This document shows, in pieces, positions 25,080 through 34,300 of a stretch of 64,000 nt of DNA (positions are counted from its first letter, which is position 1; each line of letters opens with the position of its first letter). Under the pieces are notes generated by a model. The model saw only the letters and a program-made list of their open reading frames with translations, did not search any database and had not been told where the DNA came from. The stretch is from NCBI RefSeq assembly GCF_016907475.1, contig NZ_JAFBCA010000001.1:1550001-1614000 (forward strand), given 5' to 3'. Source of the stretch: Nocardioides cavernae (lineage in GTDB: Bacteria; Actinomycetota; Actinomycetes; Propionibacteriales; Nocardioidaceae). Position numbers and translations under genes: made by a program.

Positions 25080-26194
25080 GCACCCGCACCACCGGCCCGC
25101 TGGGCATCGCCGTCATCGGCGCCGGCTACTGGGGCCCCAACCTGGTCCGCAACTTCGGGGCGTCCCCCGACTGGAACCTCGAGCTGGTCTGCGACCTCGA
25201 CCTCGAGCGGGCGCGCCGCGTCGCCGGTCCGCACGTCGAGGTCACCGACAGCGTGGAGCGGGTGCTCGACGACCCGCGGATCGACGCGGTCGCCATCGCC
25301 ACCCCGGCCCGTACGCACCACGGTCTGGCGCTGCAGGCGCTGAGCGCGGGCAAGCACGTGCTCGTCGAGAAGCCGCTGGCGGACAGCGTCTCCCGCGGAC
25401 GCACGATGGTGGACCTGGCGGACGCGCAGGGCCTGGTCCTGATGACCGACCACACCTACTGCTACACGCCGGCCGTGCAGAAGATGCGCGAGCTGGTGGG
25501 CAGCGGCGAGCTGGGCCAGGTGCACTTCGTGGACTCGGTCCGGATCAACCTCGGGCTGGTGCAGCCCGACATCGACGTGCTCTGGGACCTGGCGCCGCAC
25601 GACCTCGCGATCCTCGACTTCGTGCTGCCGGGGGGTCTTCCGACCACGGGCATCGGCGCGACCGGCGCCGACCCCATCGGCGCCGGCCGCGCCTGCGTCG
25701 GCCACCTGACCCTGCCGCTGCCGGACGACGGCCTCGCGCACGTGCACGTCAACTGGCTGAGCCCGACCAAGATCCGCCAGATGGTGATCGGCGGGTCGCG
25801 CCGCACGCTCGTGTGGGACGACCTCAACCCGCAGCAGCGGCTCAGCATCTACGACCGCGGGGTCGACCTCGCCCGCACCTCGGTCGCCGGCGCCGACCGC
25901 GCCGCCTCCTCTGTCTCCTACCGGCTGGGCGACACCTGGTCCCCGGCGCTGCCCGAGCGCGAGGCCCTCGGGTCGATGGTCGGCGAGTTCGCCGCAGCCA
26001 TCCACGAGGGCCGCCCGGCGCTGACCGACGGCCGGTCCGGGCTGCGCGTCCTCGAGGTGCTCGAGGCCGCCTCGCAGCGGCTGGTCGCGCGTCCGGAGAC
26101 GTCGTACGACGCCGCGGTGCCGGCGGGGCCGCCGCCAGTGCCCCGCCAGGGTGGCGCCGCCACGAGCGAGCCCGTGATGGAGGGCGTCCGATGA
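25076..26194 (+). CDS. Gfo/Idh/MocA oxidoreductase (WbpB-like)
   Basis: 372 aa. N-terminal Rossmann fold VIGAGYWGPNLVRNFG (~13-28) and the family signature LVEKPLADS (~102), followed by the alpha/beta substrate domain. By context a UDP-GlcNAcA 3-dehydrogenase (WbpB/WlbA role) producing the 3-keto intermediate for transamination, though other sugar oxidations are possible. ATG overlaps the preceding stop. The dehydrogenase that would make UDP-GlcNAcA (WbpA) is not in the window. Confidence 0.8.
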   Translation: MSTRTTGPLGIAVIGAGYWGPNLVRNFGASPDWNLELVCDLDLERARRVAGPHVEVTDSVERVLDDPRIDAVAIATPARTHHGLALQALSAGKHVLVEKPLADSVSRGRTMVDLADAQGLVLMTDHTYCYTPAVQKMRELVGSGELGQVHFVDSVRINLGLVQPDIDVLWDLAPHDLAILDFVLPGGLPTTGIGATGADPIGAGRACVGHLTLPLPDDGLAHVHVNWLSPTKIRQMVIGGSRRTLVWDDLNPQQRLSIYDRGVDLARTSVAGADRAASSVSYRLGDTWSPALPEREALGSMVGEFAAAIHEGRPALTDGRSGLRVLEVLEAASQRLVARPETSYDAAVPAGPPPVPRQGGAATSEPVMEGVR

Positions 26195-27198
26195 CCGCCC
26201 TGGCCGGCGCGACCGCGCTGGTGACCGGCGGTGCCGGCACGATCGGGTCGACGCTCGTCGACCAGCTCTTCGACGCCGGGGCCGCCCAGGTGCGGGTCCT
26301 CGACAACTTCGTCCGCGGACGCGAGGCCAACCTCGGCGACGCCCTCGGGCGCGACGGGGCCGACCTCGTCCTGGTGCGCGGCGACATCCGCGATCGCGAC
26401 CTGGTGCACGACCTGACCAGCGGTTGCGACGTCGTCTTCCACCAGGCCGCGATCCGGATCACCCAGTGCGCCGAGGAGCCCCGGCTGGCCCTGGAGGTGC
26501 TCGTCGACGGGACCTTCAACGTCGTCGAGGCAGCCGCGTCGGCACCGGGCGTCGACAAGCTGGTCGCCGCGTCGTCGGCGTCGGTCTACGGCCTCGCCGA
26601 GGAGTTCCCGACCCCGGAGCACCAGCACCCCTACGACAACGACACGTTCTACGGCGCCGCCAAGACCTTCAACGAGGGGATGCTGCGCAGCTTCCGGGCG
26701 ATGAACGGCCTGGACTACGTCGCCCTGCGCTACTTCAACGTCTACGGCCCGCGGATGGACGTGCACGGCCTCTACACCGAGGTCCTGGTCCGGTGGATGG
26801 AGCGCATCGACGACGGCCTGCCGCCGCTGATCTTCGGCGACGGGCGCCAGACCATGGACTTCGTCTTCACCACCGACATCGCGCGCGCCAACGTGCTCGC
26901 GGCGTCCTCCGGCGTGGTCGAGGGCGTCTACAACGTCGCCCGCGGCGAGGAGACCAGCCTGCTGGGTCTCGCCGAGGCCCTGCTGCGGGTGATGGGCTCC
27001 GACCTGCCCGTCGAGCACGGCCCCGAGCGCGGCGTCAACGGCGTCGTACGACGCCTCGCCGACACGTGCGCGGCCGAGCGCGACCTCGGCTTCGTCGCGA
27101 CCACGGGACTCGAGGACGGCCTGCGCCAGCTCGTGGAGTGGTGGCGCCCCCAGCGCGAGCAGATCGCCGCGGGACGCTCCGTGGCGGTGTCGCGATGA
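26191..27198 (+). CDS. NAD-dependent epimerase/dehydratase (extended SDR)
   Basis: 335 aa. NAD motif TGGAGTIGS (~10-18), catalytic triad candidates with SSASVYG and YGAAK, and FNVYGPRMDVHGLYTEVL as in nucleotide-sugar 4-epimerases or 4,6-dehydratase relatives. Probably epimerises an intermediate of the amino-sugar pathway. Overlaps both neighbours by 4 nt. The exact substrate (UDP-GlcNAc, UDP-GlcNAcA or a deoxysugar) is not predictable. Confidence 0.82.
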   Translation: MTALAGATALVTGGAGTIGSTLVDQLFDAGAAQVRVLDNFVRGREANLGDALGRDGADLVLVRGDIRDRDLVHDLTSGCDVVFHQAAIRITQCAEEPRLALEVLVDGTFNVVEAAASAPGVDKLVAASSASVYGLAEEFPTPEHQHPYDNDTFYGAAKTFNEGMLRSFRAMNGLDYVALRYFNVYGPRMDVHGLYTEVLVRWMERIDDGLPPLIFGDGRQTMDFVFTTDIARANVLAASSGVVEGVYNVARGEETSLLGLAEALLRVMGSDLPVEHGPERGVNGVVRRLADTCAAERDLGFVATTGLEDGLRQLVEWWRPQREQIAAGRSVAVSR

Positions 27199-28358
27199 GC
27201 CTCGACCACCTGGCTGAGCAGCAGCTCACCCGCATCAACGTGATGCAGCCGTGGCTCGGCGAGGAGGAGGTGGCCGCCGTCTCCGAGGTGCTGCGCTCCG
27301 GCTGGGTGGCCCAGGGGCCGCGGGTGGCGCAGTTCGAGGCCGCCTTCGCCGAGTCCCAGCAGGTCGCGCACGCGGTGGCGCTGAGCAGCTGCACGACCGC
27401 GCTGCACCTCGCTCTGGTCGTCGCCGGCATCGGCCCCGGGGACGAGGTCGTCGTGCCGTCGTTCTCCTTCGTCGCCACCACCAACGCGCCGACCTACGTC
27501 GGGGCCACGCCGGTCTTCGCCGACGTCGACCCCGTCACCGGCAACCTCACGCCAGCCACGATCGCCACGGTGGTCACCCCGCGGACGCGCGCGGTGATCG
27601 CCGTGGACCAGGGCGGCGTCCCGCTCGACCTGCGGGCGATCCGCGCCTGGTGCGACCCCCTCGGCATCACGGTGGTGGAGGACGCGGCCTGTGCCGCCGG
27701 GTCCACCGCGCACGGCCGCCCGGTCGGGTCGGAGGCGGAGATCGCCACCTGGTCCTTCCACCCCCGCAAGCTGCTCACCACCGGCGAGGGCGGCATGCTC
27801 ACCACGTCGCGCGCCGACTGGGCCGCTCGCGCCCGTCGGCTGCGCGAGCACGCGATGAGCGTCTCCGCCGCCGATCGGCACGCGAGCGTCCTGGCGCCGC
27901 CGGAGAGCTTCGACGAGGTCGGCTTCAACTTCCGGATGACCGACCTGCAGGCGGCGGTCGGGCTGATCCAGCTCGGCCGGCTCCCCGAGATGGTGGCGCG
28001 TCGCCGCGAGCTCGCTGCGAGGTACGCCGACGCGGTGGCGGGTCTTCCCGGTCTGCGCCTCGTGGGGGACCCCAGCTGGGGCACCACCAACTACCAGTCC
28101 TGCTGGCTCGAGGTCCTGCCCGAGCACCCGATGGGCCGCGAGCAGATGATGGAGCACCTCGCCGCCGCCGGCATCTCGGCGCGCCGCGGGATCATGTCCG
28201 CCCACCGCCAGCCGGCGCACGCCGGGCTCGCCCACGGGCCCCTCCCGGTCACCGAGCGACTGACCGACGCGACGCTGGTGCTGCCGCTGTTCCACCAGAT
28301 GACCGACGCCGAGCACCAGCGCGTGTGCGACGCGCTCGGATCGGCGTGGCGACCGTGA
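27195..28358 (+). CDS. DegT/DnrJ/EryC1 sugar aminotransferase
   Basis: 387 aa. PLP-dependent sugar aminotransferase: HAVALSSCTTALHLAL, VVEDAACAAGS and the Schiff-base Lys192 in SFHPRKLLTTGEGG. Transfers an amino group from Glu to a keto-sugar nucleotide. It is followed directly by a NeuD/PglD-like acetyltransferase, a pairing seen in 4-acetamido-sugar (perosamine or bacillosamine) synthesis, so C4 amination is plausible. Overlaps the epimerase by 4 nt. Confidence 0.88.
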   Translation: MSLDHLAEQQLTRINVMQPWLGEEEVAAVSEVLRSGWVAQGPRVAQFEAAFAESQQVAHAVALSSCTTALHLALVVAGIGPGDEVVVPSFSFVATTNAPTYVGATPVFADVDPVTGNLTPATIATVVTPRTRAVIAVDQGGVPLDLRAIRAWCDPLGITVVEDAACAAGSTAHGRPVGSEAEIATWSFHPRKLLTTGEGGMLTTSRADWAARARRLREHAMSVSAADRHASVLAPPESFDEVGFNFRMTDLQAAVGLIQLGRLPEMVARRRELAARYADAVAGLPGLRLVGDPSWGTTNYQSCWLEVLPEHPMGREQMMEHLAAAGISARRGIMSAHRQPAHAGLAHGPLPVTERLTDATLVLPLFHQMTDAEHQRVCDALGSAWRP

Positions 28359-28999
28359 GCGGGCTGGTCCTCGTCGGCGCCAGCGGGCTGGCCCGGGAGG
28401 CGACCGCGGTCGCCGTCCTGGTCCAGCACGACGGCCCGGTCCAGGTCGTCGACGACGACCCCGCCCGGTGGGGCACCCTGCACGGCCTCGCGCCGGTGCT
28501 CGGCGGCGTCGACCTGGTCACCGGGCTGGTCGACCACGAGGTGGTCCTCACCCTCGGCAAGGGCCGGCTCCGCCGGCGGGTCGCGACGCGCCTCGCCATG
28601 GTCGGCCTCGACGCCTCGCGCTACGCCAACCTGCTGCACCCGCGGCTGGTGCTGCCGGGCAGCTGCCACATCGGTCGGGGCTCGATCGCCCTGGACGGCG
28701 TGGTGCTGACCGCCGACGTCGAGGTCGGTGAGCACGTGGTCCTGATGCCCCACGTGACCCTCACGCACGGGTGCACCGTCGCCGACTTCGCCACCCTCTG
28801 CGCAGGGGTCTCCCTCGGCGGTGACGTCGAGATCGGCGAGGCCGCCTACATCGGCATGAACGCCTCCGTGCGCGAGGGCGTGCGCATCGGTGCCGACGCC
28901 ACCGTCGGGATGGGCTCGGTGGTCCTCGACGACGTCCCCGCAGGAGAGACCTGGGTGGGAGTGCCCGCCCGACCGATCCGGACAGGAGTCCACGCATGA
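28355..28999 (+). CDS. NeuD/PglD-family sugar O/N-acetyltransferase
   Basis: 214 aa. N-terminal nucleotide-binding VLVGASGLAREATAVA (~5-20) and a C-terminal hexapeptide helix with the family signature VLMPHVTLTHGCTVADFATL and ISLG-like VSLGGDVEIG. The His of PHVTLTHG is the likely catalytic base. Acetylates amino-sugar nucleotides; partner of the DegT enzyme upstream. GTG 28355 makes the usual 4-nt overlap (GTGA); GTG 28346 is an alternative. Confidence 0.82.
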   Translation: MSGLVLVGASGLAREATAVAVLVQHDGPVQVVDDDPARWGTLHGLAPVLGGVDLVTGLVDHEVVLTLGKGRLRRRVATRLAMVGLDASRYANLLHPRLVLPGSCHIGRGSIALDGVVLTADVEVGEHVVLMPHVTLTHGCTVADFATLCAGVSLGGDVEIGEAAYIGMNASVREGVRIGADATVGMGSVVLDDVPAGETWVGVPARPIRTGVHA

Positions 29000-29070
29000 G
29001 CACCCCAGCAAATCCCTTCCTTCCCCCGCTTCGCTCCTCCACTCAGCGATTCGCCGGGGACCCCGCATGA
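28996..29070 (+). CDS. 24-codon ORF bridging two operon genes
   Basis: ATG 28996 overlaps the acetyltransferase stop and its TGA (29068-29070) overlaps the next ATG at 29067, so it occupies the space between two genes with 4-nt couplings at both ends. The encoded peptide begins MSTP, and ATGAG[C/T]ACCCC is repeated at 28996 and 29067. It may be a remnant duplicated start region, a translational relay, or a real micropeptide. No function known. Confidence 0.35.
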   Translation: MSTPANPFLPPLRSSTQRFAGDPA

Positions 29071-30200
29071 GTACCCCGAAGAGCACCACCGTCCCCTTCG
29101 TCGACCTCGCCTCGCAGCACGCCGAGATCGCGGCCGAGGTGGAGGCGGGGATCGCCGCGGTCTTCGCGGCCACGTCGTTCGTCGACGGCCCGCCCGTCGC
29201 GGACTTCGAGCACCAGTACGCCTCGTTCGTCGACGTCGACCACTGCGTCGGGGTCGCCAACGGCACCGACGCGCTGGAGCTCGCGCTGCGGGCGGCGGGG
29301 GTCGGGCCGGAGGGCGAGGTCGTCATCCCGGCCAACACCTTCATCGCCACCGCCGAGGCGGTCTCGCGGATCGGCGCCGTGCCGGTGCTCGTGGACTGCG
29401 ACGACGAGCGCCTCCTCATCGACCCCGACCTGGTGGAGGGCGCGATCACCGACCGCACCCAGGCCGTCGTGGCCGTCCACCTCTTCGGCCAGCTGGCGCC
29501 CATGGAGCGGCTCGCGCAGGTCTGCGGTGACGCGGGCGTGCCCCTCGTCGAGGACGCCGCGCAGTCCCAGGGCGCCCGGCTCGGCGGCCGTGGCGCGGGC
29601 GCGCTCGGCACCGTCGCGGCGACCAGCTTCTATCCCGGCAAGAACCTCGGCGCCGCAGGCGACGCCGGCGCCGTCACCACCGACGACGCGACCATCGCCG
29701 CCGAGGTGCGCCGCCTGCGCAACCACGGGTCGTCGACCCGCTACGTGCACGACGTCATCGGCATGAACTCCCGGCTCGACACCGTGCAGGCGGTCTACCT
29801 GCGGGCCAAGCTCGACCGGCTCGAGAAGTGGAACGAGCTGCGGGTCCGCGCGGCCGTCCGCTACGACCGACTGCTGGCCGACGTGCCCGGCGTACGCCGC
29901 CCGCTGCTCGGCGCGGACGGGCAGCACGTGTGGCACCTCTACGTGGTCCGGGTCGCCGAGCGGGACCGGGTCCTGGCGGAGCTGGGCCGGGCCGGGGTGG
30001 GTGCGGGCATCCACTACCCCTACCCGGTGCACCTGACCGGCGCCTACGCCCACCTGGGTCTGGGGCGCGGGACCGCGCCCGTCGCGGAGACCGCGGCCGG
30101 CGAGATCCTGTCGCTGCCGATGCACCCGCACCTGACCGAGGCCCAGCAGGACCGGGTGGTCGAGGTGCTCGCCGATGCGGTCGCGGGTGGCCGCTCGTGA
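29067..30200 (+). CDS. WbpE-like DegT/DnrJ/EryC1 aminotransferase
   Basis: 377 aa. Strong WbpE pattern: VPFVDLASQHAEI at the N-terminus, VANGTDALELAL, PANTFIATAEAVSRIGA, VVEDAAQSQGA-type VEDAAQSQGA and Lys192 in SFYPGKNLGAAGDAG, ending LPMHPHLTEAQQD. WbpE aminates the 3-keto form of UDP-GlcNAcA. With the WbpB- and WbpD-like genes upstream it would give UDP-2,3-diacetamido-glucuronate. Its start is coupled to the 24-codon ORF. Confidence 0.87.
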   Translation: MSTPKSTTVPFVDLASQHAEIAAEVEAGIAAVFAATSFVDGPPVADFEHQYASFVDVDHCVGVANGTDALELALRAAGVGPEGEVVIPANTFIATAEAVSRIGAVPVLVDCDDERLLIDPDLVEGAITDRTQAVVAVHLFGQLAPMERLAQVCGDAGVPLVEDAAQSQGARLGGRGAGALGTVAATSFYPGKNLGAAGDAGAVTTDDATIAAEVRRLRNHGSSTRYVHDVIGMNSRLDTVQAVYLRAKLDRLEKWNELRVRAAVRYDRLLADVPGVRRPLLGADGQHVWHLYVVRVAERDRVLAELGRAGVGAGIHYPYPVHLTGAYAHLGLGRGTAPVAETAAGEILSLPMHPHLTEAQQDRVVEVLADAVAGGRS

Positions 30201-31198
30201 CCACCCTGCTCGTCGCCAACGACGGCGGCCACCTGATGCAGCTGCACACCCTGCGGCCTCGGCTCGGCGTGGGCGACGACGTGGTGTGGGTGACGCCCCG
30301 CACGCCGCAGACCGAGTCGCTGCTCGCGGGGCAGCGGGTCCACTGGGCGCTGCCGTGCCCGCCCCGGGACACCCGGGCGCTGGCCCGCAACGCCCTCGCG
30401 TGTCGCAAGCTCTTCGCCGTCCACGACGTGTCACTGGTCGTCAGCACCGGCGCGGCCCTCGCCCTCGCGGTGCTGCCGCAGGCGCGGTTGCGCGGCATCG
30501 AGACGGTCTACATCGAGAGCGCCACCCGGTTGGACGCCCCGTCGCTGTCGGGCCGCGCCCTCGCGATGGTGCCGGGCATCACGACCTTCAGCCAGTCCAG
30601 CGCCCTGGCGCGGGGCCACTGGCAGTTCCTCGCCTCGCCGTGGGAGCTGTACGAGACGGCCCCGACCGCCGAGCGCCCGGTGCGGTCGATGGTGGTGAGC
30701 CTCGGCACGCAGGACGGCTACGGCTTCCGCCGGCTCCTCGACCGACTGGTGCCCCTCGTGCCGGAGGACGCAGAGGTGCTGTGGCAGACCGGCGGCACCG
30801 ACGTCACCGGCCTCGGGATCGACGGCCGCGAGCGCGTGCCGTCCGAGGAGATGGCGGCCGCGATCCGGGCTGCCGACGTCGTGGTGGCGCACGCCGGGAC
30901 CGGCATCGCGCTGATGGCCCTGGAGAACGGCAAGTGCCCCATCCTGGTGCCCCGGCGCGCGATGCACGGTGAGCACGTCGACGACCACCAGCTCACGATC
31001 GCCCTCGAGCTCGCCCTGCGGGACCTGTGTGTCTCGCGCGACGCCGACAGCCTCAAGGCACGCGACCTCGTGGCTGCCGCGAGCCGGACCGTCACCAAGG
31101 TGAGCGACCCCCCGCCGCTGCACATCAGCGGGGTGCGGATCCCGCGCCAGCGCCGCCGGACGACCGTGGGACCTGGTGCCGTGGCAGCCGAGCTCTGA
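30197..31198 (+). CDS. Alg14/Alg13-like (MurG-related) glycosyltransferase, single chain
   Basis: 333 aa. The N-terminal half resembles Alg14/EpsE-type (NDGGHLMQLHTL, VSTGAALALAVLP, ETVYIESATRL) and the C-terminal half Alg13 (VVSLGTQDGYGF, VVAHAGTGIALMALENGKCPILVPRR). Bacterial homologues are often two genes; here they are one. Transfers a sugar to an undecaprenyl-linked precursor. GTG 30197 overlaps the upstream stop. Last gene of the operon. Confidence 0.82.
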   Translation: MTTLLVANDGGHLMQLHTLRPRLGVGDDVVWVTPRTPQTESLLAGQRVHWALPCPPRDTRALARNALACRKLFAVHDVSLVVSTGAALALAVLPQARLRGIETVYIESATRLDAPSLSGRALAMVPGITTFSQSSALARGHWQFLASPWELYETAPTAERPVRSMVVSLGTQDGYGFRRLLDRLVPLVPEDAEVLWQTGGTDVTGLGIDGRERVPSEEMAAAIRAADVVVAHAGTGIALMALENGKCPILVPRRAMHGEHVDDHQLTIALELALRDLCVSRDADSLKARDLVAAASRTVTKVSDPPPLHISGVRIPRQRRRTTVGPGAVAAEL

Positions 31199-31206
31199 CG
31201 TCGTAT

Positions 31207-31263
31207 TCCAAATGGGGGATATCGGCCCCCTCGCCCCCCGCAATCGGCGCGGCGACAACAGGA
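31207..31263 (+). promoter_or_regulatory. AT-centred box plus -10 upstream of the giant secreted protein
   Basis: Box CC-AAAT-GGGGG (31207-31217); -10-like CAGGAT at 31258-31263 places the box centre near -59. Confidence 0.45.
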
Positions 31264-31309
31264 TCATGACCGTGGCGCCCCGTGGCGCACCGTGAAGGGT
31301 GGGGTGGAG

Positions 31310-34300
31310 ATGACCAGCGCAGCTGGGAACCGAAGGCGAGGTCTCGAGCGTTCGTGGACGGTGAAGGTCGTGGTGCTCGCGCTGGTGGCTGCACTCAGCG
31401 CACTCGCAGGCCCGCTCCTGCTGGGGGGACCTGCGCCGGCGAACGCGGCTGATCTCTGCGCCCCCGGCGGCAACAAGATCGCGTGCGAGAACTCCAAGCC
31501 GGGCACCGACTCCGACGTGTGGGAGATCAGCGGCGCCGGCGACCCCGAGATCCAAGGCTTCGCGACCGACATCTCGGTCAACGTCGGTCAGCGCATCGAC
31601 TTCAAGATCGACACCGACGCGTCGGCGTACACCATCGACATCTACCGGATGGGTTACTACCAGGGCCTCGGCGCCCGCAAGATCACCTCGGTGACGCCGA
31701 GCGCACGACTTCCGCAGAACCAGCCGACGTGCATCACCGACCTCCAGACCGACCTCTACGACTGCGGCAACTGGGGCGTCTCGGCGTCATGGAACGTGCC
31801 CTCCACCGCGGTCTCGGGCGTCTACATCGCCCACATCAAGCGCTCCACCGGCGACGGCAGCCACATCACCTTCATCGTGCGCGACGACGCCAGCACCTCC
31901 GACGTGGTCTTCCAGACCGCCGATCCGACGTGGCAGGCCTACAACACCTACGGCGGTGCCTACTTCTACGGCGGCGGCGCCCACGGCCGTGCCTACAAGA
32001 TCAGCTACAACCGTCCGGTCCTCACCCGCGGCCGCGAGAACGGGCGAGACTTCTTCATGTCCGCCGAGTACGCCATGGTCCGCTTCATGGAGCGCAACGG
32101 CTACGACGTCTCCTACATCGCTGGCGTCGACTCGGACCGTCACGGCAACCTAATCCGGAACCACAAGGTGTTCCTGTCCGTCGGCCACGACGAGTACTGG
32201 AGCAAGGCCCAGCGGGCCAACATGGAGGCCGCCCGCGACGCCGGCGTCCACCTTCAGTTCTTGGCCGGGAACGAGGGCTACTGGAAGACCCGCTACCAGC
32301 CCTCCATCGACGGCTCGAACACCGCCTACCGCACGCTCACCTCCTACAAGGAGACGTGGAGCAACGCCAAGATCGACCCCGATGCCGAGTGGACGGGCAC
32401 GTTCCGCGACCCGCGCTTCGCCCCGCCCAGCCGTGGCGCCGGCGTACCGGAGAACGCGCTGATCGGCACCCAGTACCAGGTCAACTTCAGTGACCTTGCC
32501 GTCCAGGTGAGTGCTGCCGAGGGCAAGCTGCGGCTCTGGCGCAACACGCCACTGGCCACGATGTCCAGCGGCACCGCCACGCTGGCGCCGCACACGGTCG
32601 GCTACGAGTCCAACGAGGACGTCGACAACGGGCACAGGCCCGACGGGCTGGTCCGGCTGTCGACGACCACCGGCGCCGTGCCCGAATATCTCCGCGACTT
32701 CGGCAACACCGTCACCGCCGGCACGACCCGGCACAACCTGACGATGTACAAGGCCCCGAGCGGGGCGCTGGTGTTCAGCGCCGGCTCGGTCCAGTGGACC
32801 TGGGGTCTCGATGCGGTGCACGACTCCGCCTACGCGCCTGCTCCGGCCGACGCACGCATGCAGCAGGCTCAGGTCAACCTGTTCGCCGACATGGGGGTCC
32901 AGCCGAGCACGTTGATGGCCGGTCTCGTGACGTCCGCGAAGTCGACCGACACCGCCGGTCCCACGGTCACGATCACCGGTCCGGCCGCGGGCGTCAACCA
33001 GGCCAACGGGCAGTCGGTCACCGTCTCGGGCAGCGCCGCTGACGCCGGTGGTGGCCGGGTCGCCGGCGTGGAGGTCTCCACCGACGGCGGCGAGTCGTGG
33101 AGCGCCGCCACCGGCACCACGTCCTGGTCCTACACCTTCCTTCAGCGCGGGCTGGGCAGCACACCGATCCGCGTGCGTGCGATGGACGACTCGGCCAACA
33201 TCGGCGCCGTCGCGACCCGTTCGTTCAACGCGCAATGCCCCTGCAGCATCTTCGGCGCTGAGGTGCCGAAGATCGGTGCGGCCGACGACCCGTACGCCGT
33301 GGAGCTCGGGGTGCGTTTCGTCCCCCTGGCCGACGGCTTCGTCACCGGCGTCCGTTTCTACAAGGGCGCCGGCAACGGCGGTACGCACGTCGGTTCGCTC
33401 TGGTCGAGCGCGGGCGAGCGGCTGAGCCAGGCGACCTTCACCAACGAGTCGGCCACAGGGTGGCAGACCGTGACGTTCCCGACCCCGGTCGCCGTCGCCG
33501 CCGGTCAGCCCTACGTCGCCTCCTACACGGCACCTCAGGGCAACTACGCCCTCGAGTCGTGGGGCTTCTCGGCTGGTTCGCGAGAGACGGGCGCGCTGAT
33601 GGTGCAGGGTGGCTACGGCGCCCCTGCCGGTGGTGTCTTCGCCAACCCGGGACAGTTCCCCTCCCAGTCGCACCAGAACGCCAACTACTACGTCGACGTT
33701 CTCTTCACCACTACCGATTCCTCTGCGCTGATCGGGCTCAACCAGGCACCTCTCCCGGGCGCCTCGAGCGTGCCGACGGGCTCGACGGTGAGTGCGCGCT
33801 ACTCCAAGCCGCTCGCGGCCGGGACCGCCGCCCTGACGCTGAAGGACTCCAACGGCGCGACGGTGGCCGGGAGCACGGCCTACGACGCCGCCACGCGGAC
33901 AGTGACGTTCACGCCCAGCTCGCCGCTGGCGGGCTTCGTGAAGTACACCGCGAAGATCACCGGCACCGACACGTCGGGCAACCCGGTCTCCTCCGGTGAC
34001 ACGTGGTCGTTCACGACGGTGAAGCCGCCGAACCCGCCGGGCGTGTGCCCGTGCACGTTGTTCGACGACTCGCTCGTTCCCGCCGTCTACGAGGCGGCGG
34101 ACCGGGATGCGGTGACGCTGGGCGTCCGCGTCACCCCGGACACCAACGGTCAGGTGACCGGCATCCGGTTCTACAAGGGCGTCAACAACACCGGAAGCCA
34201 CACGGGCACCCTGTGGGCCGCGGACGGCACGGTGCTGGCCACCGGTACCTTCACCGACGAGTCGACGACGGGCTGGCAGACGCTGACCTTCGCGACGCCG

